The notes beneath the pieces were generated by a model that was not told where the DNA came from, searched no databases, and saw only the letters and a list, made by a program, of their open reading frames with translations. From CAZEDK01 sp964511025 (GTDB lineage Bacteria; Patescibacteriota; Gracilibacteria; UBA1369; GWF2-33-10), in the NCBI GenBank assembly GCA_964511025.1, contig CAZEDK010000026.1, forward strand, positions 1 through 26,544: a DNA stretch of 26,544 nucleotides. Direction: 5' to 3'. How positions within the stretch are numbered: position 1 is the first letter of the stretch; every line of letters begins with the position of its first letter. Shown here in pieces: positions 14,649 through 21,358 of this stretch. Both the position numbers and the translations under genes were made by a program.

Positions 14649-16481
14649 TTACAAATTGCTTTCAATTATATTATATACAATTTTTGCTGATTCAGATCTC
14701 AATAAATAATTTTCAGCTCCAAAAGTACCATCATCATAGCCTTTCATAAATCCAATTTTCATGACTTCATAAACATAAGGGACATACCAGTCCATATCTT
14801 TGAATATTGTTGCAATATTTTCATCTATACTTTGATTGTCTGCTAAAAAAAGTATTTTTGCGGCTTCAGCGCGATTTATTTCTTTGTTTGGATAGAAATT
14901 TCCATTTTCGTATCCACTGACAATATTTAATTTGATTGATTTGTAGATTACCAGTGAAAGTTCACTGTCATCATAAGGTATATCGTATAATAATTTTTCG
15001 ATATTTTCTTTTTCTGAAAAATCTATTTTGTTGGCAATAAGTACTAATTTTAGGAATTCAAATCTTGTAATCGGTTCATCTGGTTTAAATAAATTGTTTG
15101 CGTATCCTTTTAGTATTGGGCTCCCATCAACACAAATATTTCGAAGTTTATCTATGTATGTTTTTGCCCAGTTTTCATCTGCATCTTCAAAGTTTTTATT
15201 TGTACAGTCCTCAAAAATTATTTCTTTTGTTATGGTTGTATTATCTATAGTAGTTAAAATTGCTGAGTTGGATTCAATATTTGTCGCATTTGTTGTATTG
15301 TTAGAATTTTTAGTATTGCTGGAATCTGTATTTTTTTTTGGATTTGTATCGTTTTTCACTGTTTGGCTTGTTTCTGTGTTGGTCTTTGGATTACTGTCTT
15401 TTGTTTCTGTAGTTTTTGTCTCTGTAATAGTGTTATCTGCTACGCTGTTTGTTTTTTCTTCGTTTATTTTGCTAATATTTATTGGAAAAGTAATAGAACT
15501 TATTACAGGAGTTGATTTTTTGTTGCTAGACAAATCTTCTGCTTCTATTTTGAAAAAATAACTTGTATTTGCTTCCAGTCCAGTTAGTTCAAATTCATTG
15601 TTGCTAACATTTTGTAGATCAGCACTATTGCTCACTGCTTTTGTAACTGAGTTTTTATCTTTGCCAAAATAAAGTTTAAACTTTTTTATCTTACTTTCGA
15701 TTAATTTGTCCCAGCTTAATTTTATGTAATCAGATCCTATTTCTTTTACCAATAAACTTTCAAGACCCTTTGGTGGAGCGGTGTCTAAATCAAAAGATTG
15801 ACTGAGAATTTTGTTGCTATAATTGAGTCCATCGTAGGCTGTTAGCCTTATTTTGATATCTCCTTCGAAATCAGTTAAATCATTTTTGGCATCCCAGATT
15901 ATTATTAGATCCAAGTCTCCTAAGCTTGTAGGCAGCGTCACACCTTTGCCGATTTGGAAATCAGAATCTTTGTCATCTATTGCTGTGTCTCCTTTGTTGT
16001 GAACAACTAAACTAATTGATGCGTTATTCCATTTTGAGAAATCAGCATTTGCATATTCTACTTTGATTGCTGTGTTGTCTTGGTTATTATCTTTGATATT
16101 GATTCCAAAAGAGACTTGTCCTGTATTGTTTAATATTTGTTTTGGATCCTCTGTGATTGAGATTTCAGGTTTTTTGTTTTTTAAGATGATTGTTTCTTGA
16201 TTTTTTGATTCTTTTTTAAATCCTTTAAACAATATTTCATTTTCATTCGTTGCGAAACTATCTATATTTTCTTTTATTTCGTTTAATGTTGAAAAATTTG
16301 TACTATTTTCCGCAATGAGCCATTGATTATTTTCACAATACCACCATATTTCTCCATCAGCGCTTACTTGATAATATAATGAATCCAAATCCTCAAAATT
16401 TGCTTTTACGATATTGTAAAAGCTACTTATTAATAGACAAAATAAAATAATAAAACTGTATTTTTTTATACTTTGTCGCAA
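14649..16481 (-). CDS. Secreted FN3/SLH surface protein
   Basis: This 610-aa protein starts at a TTG (16479-16481), the first codon that gives a signal peptide: basic start, hydrophobic core, ending about residue 27 (IVKA). An N-terminal domain with several Trp/Tyr (SADGEIWWYCENNQWLIAE, about 38-58) is followed by beta domains. One is a clear FN3-type domain (about 230-325: YIKLSWDK near the start, LEANTSYFFKIEAEDLSSNK near the end). Then come a Thr/Asn/Lys-rich low-complexity linker (about 340-410) and three C-terminal SLH repeats (about 430-610; GYANNLFKPDEPITRFEFLK, GYENGNFYPNKEINRAEAAK and GYDDGTFGAENYLLRSESAK). The SLH repeats are much better conserved than in the protein at 2948. Expected at the cell surface. 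Confidence 0.88.
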   Translation of the reverse strand: MRQSIKKYSFIILFCLLISSFYNIVKANFEDLDSLYYQVSADGEIWWYCENNQWLIAENSTNFSTLNEIKENIDSFATNENEILFKGFKKESKNQETIILKNKKPEISITEDPKQILNNTGQVSFGINIKDNNQDNTAIKVEYANADFSKWNNASISLVVHNKGDTAIDDKDSDFQIGKGVTLPTSLGDLDLIIIWDAKNDLTDFEGDIKIRLTAYDGLNYSNKILSQSFDLDTAPPKGLESLLVKEIGSDYIKLSWDKLIESKIKKFKLYFGKDKNSVTKAVSNSADLQNVSNNEFELTGLEANTSYFFKIEAEDLSSNKKSTPVISSITFPINISKINEEKTNSVADNTITETKTTETKDSNPKTNTETSQTVKNDTNPKKNTDSSNTKNSNNTTNATNIESNSAILTTIDNTTITKEIIFEDCTNKNFEDADENWAKTYIDKLRNICVDGSPILKGYANNLFKPDEPITRFEFLKLVLIANKIDFSEKENIEKLLYDIPYDDSELSLVIYKSIKLNIVSGYENGNFYPNKEINRAEAAKILFLADNQSIDENIATIFKDMDWYVPYVYEVMKIGFMKGYDDGTFGAENYLLRSESAKIVYNIIESNL

Positions 16482-16540
16482 AGATTAATTTTAAATAAAG
16501 CAATCTCTATATTCTATAAAAAAACAACATTATTAACCAT

Positions 16541-16561
16541 GACATAACTCAACATTATGTC
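16541..16561. repeat. Short perfect inverted repeat upstream of the SLH gene
   Basis: GACATAA and TTATGTC (7 bp each) flank a 7-nt loop, about 60 nt upstream of the TTG start at 16481. It lies between that gene and the DJ-1 gene. It could be an operator or a weak hairpin; nothing else links it to a regulator. Confidence 0.35.
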
Positions 16562-16633
16562 TACTTTGTCGCTACGAATTTAACAAATCCTTAACAAATG
16601 GTAAAATCTTTGTTGGAAATTTGTTAAAGAATT

Positions 16634-17140
16634 TTATTGTTCAAGACAATTAGCAATTAACTCTGCGAATTCTGTTGTGGCATCAGGTCCGTTGGCTGTG
16701 ATAATGATGCCATCTTTTTCTACTGGATTGCCTGTGTAATTTGCTCCATGCAATTTCAAATTTTCCGCCTGATCAGCAAAACACGTTGTTCTTTTATTTT
16801 GTAGAATTTCCGCATTGGCTAGTATTGATGGGGCTGCGCATATAGCACAAGTCAATTTATTTTTGTTGTAAAAATCTTTTGCTAGTTTATGGCAAATTTT
16901 GTTATCAAATAATTTGTAACTCCCTGCGCCACCGATGAATACAATCGCATTGTAGTCATCCACTTGAGCATCTTCTATCAATAAATCCACTTCTGTTTTG
17001 CCTGAAAATCTGCCTTCAACATTGAAACTGGTACTTGCTGTATCTACAATGTGACCGTGGGCTTCAAGTACCATTTTGCTGTCTCCATATTCGTGATCTT
17101 GATAACCTTTTTCTGCGATAATCATTAATATTTTTGCCAT
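16634..17140 (-). CDS. DJ-1/PfpI family protein
   Basis: This 168-aa protein of the DJ-1/PfpI class I glutamine-amidotransferase-like superfamily has the beta-alpha start KILMIIAEKGYQDHEYGD, the glycine motif VFIGGAGS (about 67-74) and the nucleophile elbow AICAAPSILANA with Cys at residue 101. A conserved acidic residue near position 17 would sit by the Cys. The ending ITANGPDATTEFAELI is typical. Members act as protein or nucleotide deglycases, glyoxalases, chaperones or peptidases; the substrate cannot be told from sequence. It is monocistronic, with a possible promoter at 17166-17194. Confidence 0.92.
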   Translation of the reverse strand: MAKILMIIAEKGYQDHEYGDSKMVLEAHGHIVDTASTSFNVEGRFSGKTEVDLLIEDAQVDDYNAIVFIGGAGSYKLFDNKICHKLAKDFYNKNKLTCAICAAPSILANAEILQNKRTTCFADQAENLKLHGANYTGNPVEKDGIIITANGPDATTEFAELIANCLEQ

Positions 17141-17165
17141 ATTATTAGTTAGTGATTCGCTGTGA

Positions 17166-17194
17166 ATTATAATAGAAAAAGTTGATTTTTACTA
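17166..17194 (-). promoter_or_regulatory. Possible promoter of the DJ-1/PfpI gene
   Basis: On the minus strand TATAAT (17166-17171) has a consensus -10 sequence, about 25 nt upstream of the ATG at 17140. The -35 position 17 bp away reads TAGTAA (17189-17194), a poor match. Confidence 0.4.
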
Positions 17195-17247
17195 TTTATT
17201 GTTTTTTATGGATCAAAGAGAAAACAGTTTGAAGAAATTGGGATACA

Positions 17248-17278
17248 AATCCCCCAACCCCCTTTCATTTAAAGGGGG
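17248..17278. repeat. Left inner terminal inverted repeat
   Basis: This C-then-G-rich palindromic end stands out against AT-rich surroundings. It holds the last codons and TAA (17269-17271) of the DUF559 remnant. Its mate is 17582-17613. The internal CCCCCTTT/AAAGGGGG hairpin plus the T-run at 17280-17284 could stop plus-strand transcription. Confidence 0.75.
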
Positions 17279-17561
17279 CTTTTTATAGTTACTAAATTGT
17301 TGATAGTTTTGCATATTTTATCAAATCTTTTAAATATTTCTTCGTTTTTAAATCTTATTACTGTTAAAAAATAATTATTTAAAATAGATGTTCTTTCTTT
17401 GTCGTACTCTAAATGATCAACTTCAAAGTGTTGATCTCCATCTATTTCAATAACAAGTTTTAATTTAGGACAATAAAAATCAACAATATTTTGCAAGCTC
17501 TATCTTTTAATCTAGGATTATAAGCTAAATATCTACTGTTACTGATAAAATTTTTAGTCAT
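17269..17561 (-). pseudogene. DUF559 (Vsr-like endonuclease) gene with internal deletion and frameshift
   Basis: The 3' frame (from 17496) encodes the hallmark DUF559 core: NIVDFYCPKLKLVIEIDGDQH, then a DKERT segment and the FLTVIRFKNEEI ending. The normal N-terminal half is missing. Just upstream, another frame starting at the ATG at 17561 encodes the family's usual beginning (YLAYNPRLKDRA) and then runs out of frame. About 40 residues between these two family landmarks are gone, which points to a deletion with a frameshift at about 17495-17500. DUF559 proteins share the restriction-endonuclease-like fold of Vsr. With the catalytic strand present but the N-terminal half lost, activity is unlikely. 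Confidence 0.75.
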
Positions 17562-17581
17562 ATTACTTTTACTGCATTACC

Positions 17582-17613
17582 CCCCTTTAAATGAAAGGGG
17601 GCAGGGGGGATTA
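17582..17613. repeat. Right inner terminal inverted repeat
   Basis: Reverse complement of the left inner repeat with one extra C and a different two-base spacer. It contains the same CCCCCTTT hairpin. No T-run follows on either strand, so unlike the left copy it is not terminator-like. Confidence 0.75.
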
Positions 17614-17715
17614 AAAACCCAGCCATAAAATTATACTTAAATTTTTAGTAAATTCTTTGTTAAAATTTTATTTTTTCAAACCATTTTCTCTTTGATCCTT
17701 TTTATCGCTTAAAAG

Positions 17716-17744
17716 TTGACGATTGGTAATTATTGTGTTATGAT
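17716..17744 (+). promoter_or_regulatory. Near-consensus promoter of the 97-aa orphan gene
   Basis: TTGACG (17716-17721), a 17-bp spacer and TATGAT (17739-17744), with TG one base before the -10. It is one of the best sigma70-type promoters in the window, about 33 nt upstream of the ATG at 17778 and just outside the outer inverted repeat. Confidence 0.75.
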
Positions 17745-17777
17745 TGAGGTAAAATAAATAAATTTACTTACATTTAT

Positions 17778-18071
17778 ATGTTAAGTCCTAGTAGTATTCC
17801 CACGGAAAAAAATGAGTCTTTAAATTTATTAATTAATGAAAGTTATTTTGTTAATGACGGTAAAGTGAACGCGAATTACTATGTAGAAGGTGGTGATGCA
17901 TTAATTCAGGAATTAAAAAATCAGGGTTATTGTGAAGAAGCTCAATTTGATAATAATGAAAAAAATAAATTAGATGTATCTGTTTTAGCTTTAGTACAAG
18001 CAATGATTGAATATAGAGTTGTTGTAGCTAATAATGGTAAAATACATCTATTTAGTATGCCCACTGCTTAG
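17778..18071 (+). CDS. Orphan 97-aa hypothetical protein
   Basis: No family is recognised. The protein is soluble and acidic, with no signal peptide or TM. It reads as a short disordered N-terminus (about 1-15), a mixed beta/alpha middle (FVNDGKVNANYYVEGGDALIQEL shape, about 24-50) and a C-terminal pair that looks like a helix followed by a beta hairpin (LALVQAMIEYRVVVANNGKIHLF, about 70-93). One cysteine lies mid-protein. It is preceded by a near-consensus promoter and stands alone, about 80 nt before the SanA-like gene, so it appears to be expressed as a single gene. Confidence 0.65.
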   Translation: MLSPSSIPTEKNESLNLLINESYFVNDGKVNANYYVEGGDALIQELKNQGYCEEAQFDNNEKNKLDVSVLALVQAMIEYRVVVANNGKIHLFSMPTA

Positions 18072-18152
18072 ACAGGTTCTTGAAAGTTTCTTGATAAAAT
18101 ACATTTTTTTTGTCATCCTTAAATCATCTTTAGATATATTTAAACATTTATA

Positions 18153-18704
18153 ATGCTTTCAGTGTTTTTGTTCACTCCATTGGTTCTTGTAAATCTATTT
18201 GTTAATTCAATAAGTTCACCCTTTTTATTTTCAGATATAGATCGTATTCCAAATGCTGACTGTGTATTGATTCTTGGCGCTTCGGTCTATAGTGATGGAA
18301 GCCTTAGTGATGCGCTTGAAGATCGTGCTGATGCTGCGATAAAAATTTATAATGCAGGAAAAGCAAAAAAAATATTAGTTAGTGGTTTTGTTGACGAGGC
18401 TTATAACGAGCCATTGACTGTCAAAAATTATTTATTAAAGCATGGGATTGCTGAGGAAGATTTGTTAATGGATGAAACTGGTATAAGTACCGTAGAAAGT
18501 TTAAAAAATGCCAAAAATATTTTTGGCATTAAATCTTTGATTATTCCAACACAAAAATTTCATGTAAATCGTGCCGTTTTTGATGGCATAGCGATTGGAC
18601 TTAAGGTGTATGGGTTTGGAGTTGAAGATGAAGGCTTACTTAAGATTGATGATTTTCGTAGAAGGGAAGTGTTTGGAAAGGTGAAGGATTTTTTTTCATT
18701 TTAA
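18153..18704 (+). CDS. SanA/YdcF-like DUF218 protein
   Basis: This 183-aa protein has an N-terminal hydrophobic anchor (about 1-25) and a DUF218 domain. The family core is clear: ADCVLILGASVYSDGSLSDAL, DRADAAIKIYNAGKAKKILVSG, then ISTVESLKNAKNIF and IIPTQKFHVNRAVF. SanA of E. coli is an inner-membrane protein affecting envelope permeability and vancomycin exclusion; YdcF binds S-adenosylmethionine. The biochemical role of the family is still unsettled. The protein is slightly shorter than SanA (239 aa) but the core is complete. No partner gene is apparent. Confidence 0.88.
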   Translation: MLSVFLFTPLVLVNLFVNSISSPFLFSDIDRIPNADCVLILGASVYSDGSLSDALEDRADAAIKIYNAGKAKKILVSGFVDEAYNEPLTVKNYLLKHGIAEEDLLMDETGISTVESLKNAKNIFGIKSLIIPTQKFHVNRAVFDGIAIGLKVYGFGVEDEGLLKIDDFRRREVFGKVKDFFSF

Positions 18705-18738
18705 TCGAGTAGATGATCCAAAACTAGGCTTTTTCATG

Positions 18739-18767
18739 TTGTCAGAAAGTATATATTCTGATATCCT
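18739..18767 (+). promoter_or_regulatory. Predicted promoter of the AbrB/RelE operon
   Basis: TTGTCA (18739-18744) and TATCCT (18762-18767) are 17 bp apart, about 33 nt before the antitoxin ATG at 18801. An inverted repeat (18746-18754 with 18779-18787) has one arm in the spacer and the other just downstream of the expected start site, suiting autorepression. Confidence 0.5.
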
Positions 18768-18787
18768 GTTTATGGAAAATATACTTT
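18746..18787. promoter_or_regulatory. Candidate operator of the AbrB/RelE operon
   Basis: AAAGTATAT (18746-18754) and ATATACTTT (18779-18787) are exact 9-bp reverse complements, spaced 24 nt and straddling the -10 box. Toxin-antitoxin operons are usually repressed by their own antitoxin, so this is a reasonable binding site. Confidence 0.4.
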
Positions 18788-18800
18788 TATTCTAAATGTT

Positions 18801-19061
18801 ATGATATACACAGTTTTGGCGACAACAAAAGGTCAGATTACTATACCTAGTAAATTAAGAGATGAGTTTAATATCGATGAAAATACGCCTTTGGTTTTGG
18901 ATAGTAAAAAACTAGGTGAAATTACTATTAAGGTTATGAAGGTTGTTGATTATAATGAATGTGCTGAATATTATGAAGATGCAAAAGGATTTGGTTTACG
19001 TTTTAAACATGGTATAGATCCTCAAGTTTTAATCGATAAGATACAAGAAATAGATGGATAA
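18801..19061 (+). CDS. AbrB/MazE-fold antitoxin (RelE partner)
   Basis: This 86-aa protein has an N-terminal SpoVT/AbrB DNA-binding hairpin (about 3-50: VLATTKGQITIPSKLRDEF) and a C-terminal tail rich in Tyr/Glu (YNECAEYYEDAKGFG) that should bind the toxin. Its last eight bases overlap the toxin gene. It shares fold but little sequence with the antitoxin at 1413-1676, which is paired with a PIN toxin instead. Confidence 0.85.
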   Translation: MIYTVLATTKGQITIPSKLRDEFNIDENTPLVLDSKKLGEITIKVMKVVDYNECAEYYEDAKGFGLRFKHGIDPQVLIDKIQEIDG

Positions 19062-19293
19062 TATAAGTAAATTCTTAAAAAAGCTTAATAAAAAACAAAG
19101 AGCTATTTTTTTGCTTATTTTTTCTGATATAAAAATTTTAAAGATTCAAGAATACGATGTTAAGCCTTTAATAGGCTATAAAAATATTTTTAGGATTCGT
19201 AAAAATGATATAAGAATTGTTTTTACAAAACTGAATGATCAAGGCATTGTTTTGGATATCGATTTTCGTAAAAATATTTATAAAAATCAATAA
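19054..19293 (+). CDS. RelE/ParE-superfamily toxin
   Basis: This 79-aa basic protein has the RelE fold pattern: an N-terminal helix pair (FLKKLNKKQRAIFLLIFSDI), then the beta core KPLIGYKNIFRIRKNDIRIVFTK and a last strand IVLDIDFRK. RelE-type toxins cleave mRNA on the ribosome; ParE members target gyrase. Length fits RelE. It overlaps the antitoxin gene and ends two bases before the aconitase ATG, so the downstream enzyme may be read from the same transcript. Confidence 0.85.
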   Translation: MDNISKFLKKLNKKQRAIFLLIFSDIKILKIQEYDVKPLIGYKNIFRIRKNDIRIVFTKLNDQGIVLDIDFRKNIYKNQ

Positions 19294-19294
19294 A

Positions 19295-21316
19295 ATGCCA
19301 CAAAATCTAATTGAAAAAATTGCTCAGAAATATGCAAAAGATCTGCCGAAAGGCTATTTTGTCAAATCAGGTGACTATATTAATATTGAGCCTGCTTATG
19401 TAATGACACACGACAACACCGGTGCTGTTATACCAAAATTCAAAGAAATAGGAGTTAAGAAATTATATAATGCTGATCAGGTTGTTATAACATTGGATCA
19501 TAATATTCAGGATAAAAGTGAGAAAAATCTCAAGAAATATAAGGAAATTGAAAATTTTGCAAAAAATATGGGAGCGCATTTCTATCCGGCTGGACGAGGT
19601 ATAGGACATCAAGTTATGTGTGAGGAAGGATTTGTGGAGCCAGGGACTTTTGTGGTTGCGTCAGATAGCCATTCCAATATGTATGGTGGATTGGGAGCGC
19701 TTGGAACTGCTATTGTGAGGACAGATGCAGCAGCTATTTGGGCAACTGGAAGAATGTGGTGGCAAGTTCCAAACGTTGTGAAAGTTGAATTTCGTGGTTT
19801 TTTGCAAAATGGAGTATCAGGTAAAGATGTCATTATTGCTCTTTGCGGTTTTTTGAATAAAGATGAAGTTCTCAACTCTGCAATTGAGTTTTGTGGTGAA
19901 GGTCTTAAAAGTTTGAGTATTGATGAAAGACTTACAATTTCAAATATGACAACAGAGTGGGGGGCTGTTGCTGCCGTGTTTCCTTCTGATAAGATTTTGA
20001 AATCGTGGTTAGAAAAAAAACTCAGTTCCCCGCCTGTACCAATTCGGGCAGGTCAGTTCCCCGCCAGAACCATGTCGGGCAGGTCAGTTCTCAAAACTCT
20101 ATCAGCAGATAGTGAAGCATTTTATTCGCAAAAAATTACTGTAGATTTAGCTTCGATTGAGTCTTATGTTGCCGGTCCAAATGATGTTAAGAAAATTGTA
20201 AAAGTTTCAGAGTTAGCCAAAAAAAATATAAAAATTAATAAAGCGTATTTACTTTCTTGTGTGAATGCTAGATTGAGTGATTTTGAAATTGCCGCTAAAA
20301 TTTTGAAAAATAAAAAAGTTGCTGAAGGACTTGAATTTTATATTGCCGCGGCATCATCAAAAATTGAGAAAGAGGCTAAGGAAAAAGGTTTTTGGCAAGA
20401 TTTAGTTGCTGCCGGAGCAATAGAGCTACCTTCCTGTTGTGGTCCGTGCATTGGCTTAGGAATCGGGTTGCTTAAGGATGCTGAAGTTGGAATTTCAGCT
20501 ACAAATAGAAATTTCAAAGGACGCATGGGATCGTCGAAAGCTGAATGTTATTTAGCATCTCCAGCTACAGTGGCTTATAGTGTTATTGAGGGGAGGATTA
20601 CAGGTGGGGAGGGAGAAAGGGTAAAGGATAAAGAAGAGGGAGGGGAGGTATATGGTATATCGTATATGGTATATGGCATAGATAATAGGAAGCTTTGTAA
20701 TCAGGATATTATCGATGGATTCCCAAAAATTATAGAAGGGGAAATTGTTTTTTGTCCAAAAGATAATATGAATACTGATGGAATTTATCCTGGGAAATAT
20801 ACATATCAAGATGATTTAACTCCAGAAGATCAAAAAAAAGTTGTTATGGAAAATTATGATCCAAGTTTTTCTGAAATTGCAAAACGTGGAGATATTCTCG
20901 TTTCTGGTGTTAATTTTGGTACAGGATCTTCGAGGGAACAGGCTGTAACTGCACTTAAATATTTTGGCATTAAATTAATTGTTGCGGGATCATTTAGTGA
21001 TACTTACAAAAGAAATGCATTTAATAATGGATTTATTTGTATAGAGTGTCCTGAATTTGTAAAAATTCTGTACGGAAAATTGAACAAAAAAGTTTTGACA
21101 TTGAGAATAGGACTTAGTTGTAAGATTGATTTTGTGAATTCAGTTTTGGAATGTGAAGCTAAAAAATACCCAATAAATTCATTGGGAAAGCTTATGCAGC
21201 AGTTGATAATGGCAGGGAGTTTGGAGCGCTTTGTATTTGGAGCGGGTGATCGGAATCGAACCGACCTCAACAGCTTGGAAGGCTGTGGTAATAGCCACTA
21301 TACGACACCCGCTTGA
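19295..21316 (+). CDS. Single-chain aconitase-superfamily hydratase (aconitase/homoaconitase-like)
   Basis: The ATG at 19295 is chosen because the extra 20 codons in frame upstream lie inside the toxin gene. The 673-aa protein combines the catalytic Fe-S domain and the swivel domain. Visible in order: HDNTGAVIPKFKEIG, DHNIQD, SDSHSNMYGGLGALGTAIVRTD, the first cluster cysteine in LLSCVNARLSD, the second pair in CCGPCIGLGIG, and the swivel motif GTGSSREQAVTALKYFGI with SFSDTYKRNAFNNG. Citrate, homocitrate or isopropylmalate could be the substrate; no citrate synthase, leu or lys gene is in the window. Two repeat-derived inserts (20023-20092, and 20582-20690 in the inter-domain linker) are present, and the last about 26 codons run antisense through tRNA-Gly. 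The true functional end is probably near 21235. Confidence 0.85.
   Translation: MPQNLIEKIAQKYAKDLPKGYFVKSGDYINIEPAYVMTHDNTGAVIPKFKEIGVKKLYNADQVVITLDHNIQDKSEKNLKKYKEIENFAKNMGAHFYPAGRGIGHQVMCEEGFVEPGTFVVASDSHSNMYGGLGALGTAIVRTDAAAIWATGRMWWQVPNVVKVEFRGFLQNGVSGKDVIIALCGFLNKDEVLNSAIEFCGEGLKSLSIDERLTISNMTTEWGAVAAVFPSDKILKSWLEKKLSSPPVPIRAGQFPARTMSGRSVLKTLSADSEAFYSQKITVDLASIESYVAGPNDVKKIVKVSELAKKNIKINKAYLLSCVNARLSDFEIAAKILKNKKVAEGLEFYIAAASSKIEKEAKEKGFWQDLVAAGAIELPSCCGPCIGLGIGLLKDAEVGISATNRNFKGRMGSSKAECYLASPATVAYSVIEGRITGGEGERVKDKEEGGEVYGISYMVYGIDNRKLCNQDIIDGFPKIIEGEIVFCPKDNMNTDGIYPGKYTYQDDLTPEDQKKVVMENYDPSFSEIAKRGDILVSGVNFGTGSSREQAVTALKYFGIKLIVAGSFSDTYKRNAFNNGFICIECPEFVKILYGKLNKKVLTLRIGLSCKIDFVNSVLECEAKKYPINSLGKLMQQLIMAGSLERFVFGAGDRNRTDLNSLEGCGNSHYTTPA
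20023..20092 (+). repeat. GC-rich 31-bp tandem repeat inside the aconitase gene
   Basis: Two 31-bp copies (20023-20053, 20054-20084) share CAGTTCCCCGCC at the start and CGGGCAGGT at the end, with a variable middle. A partial third copy (20085-20092) follows. They encode a Pro/Arg/Ser-rich stretch (about residues 244-266) foreign to the family and much richer in GC than the flanks. The reading frame is preserved. Confidence 0.75.
20586..20690 (+). repeat. Low-complexity insert in the aconitase inter-domain linker
   Basis: A purine-rich run (about 20590-20648, GGGGAGG and AAAGG words) is followed by TATATGGTATAT units (20649-20680). It encodes Gly/Glu/Lys then YGISYMVYGI between the Fe-S domain and the swivel domain, where length is tolerated. 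Confidence 0.65.
21238..21312 (-). tRNA. tRNA-Gly (anticodon UCC)
   Basis: The minus strand folds as a complete tRNA. The acceptor stem GCGGGTG/CACCCGC is 7 of 7 paired. The D-arm holds GTAT-AGTGGCT-ATTAC, the anticodon stem ACAGC/GCTGT has loop CTTCCAA (anticodon TCC, reading GGA), and the T-arm carries GGTTCGATTCC. The discriminator is U and CCA is encoded at the 3' end (21238-21240). The whole gene is antisense to the 3' end of the aconitase frame. Confidence 0.97.
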
Positions 21317-21358
21317 AAAAGCTTTCGATGAGAGCAAGAGTATTTTATTTGAATTTTT

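Larger units (their letters stand above)
17210..17698. mobile_element. Nested inverted-repeat element carrying a decayed DUF559 gene
   Basis: Two pairs of inverted repeats surround the DUF559 remnant. The outer pair (17210-17237 and 17671-17698) matches at 25 of 28 positions, starting GGATCAAAGAGAAAA. The inner pair (17248-17278 and 17582-17613) is about 31 bp, reading inwards AATCCCCC, two spacer bases, then CCCCCTTTCATTTAAAGGGGG; one C and two spacer bases differ. Each inner arm is itself a hairpin (CCCCCTTT with AAAGGGGG). The left one is followed on the plus strand by CTTTTTAT and so resembles an intrinsic terminator facing into the element. No transposase is present; no target duplication is obvious. 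A non-autonomous element or remnant is inferred. Confidence 0.6.

Noticed and set aside
15028..15561. Hydrophobic 177-codon plus-strand frame
   Set aside because: It is the complement of the Thr/Asn/Lys-rich linker of the SLH protein at 14649-16481; hydrophobicity comes from reverse-reading that composition.
17248..17613. CRISPR-like repeats because of two similar palindromic units
   Set aside because: There are only two copies, in opposite orientation and flanking a gene remnant; no spacers and no cas genes.
19235..19294. Upstream in-frame start of the aconitase gene
   Set aside because: The extra 20 codons lie inside the RelE toxin gene and do not resemble the family start, which begins at 19295.
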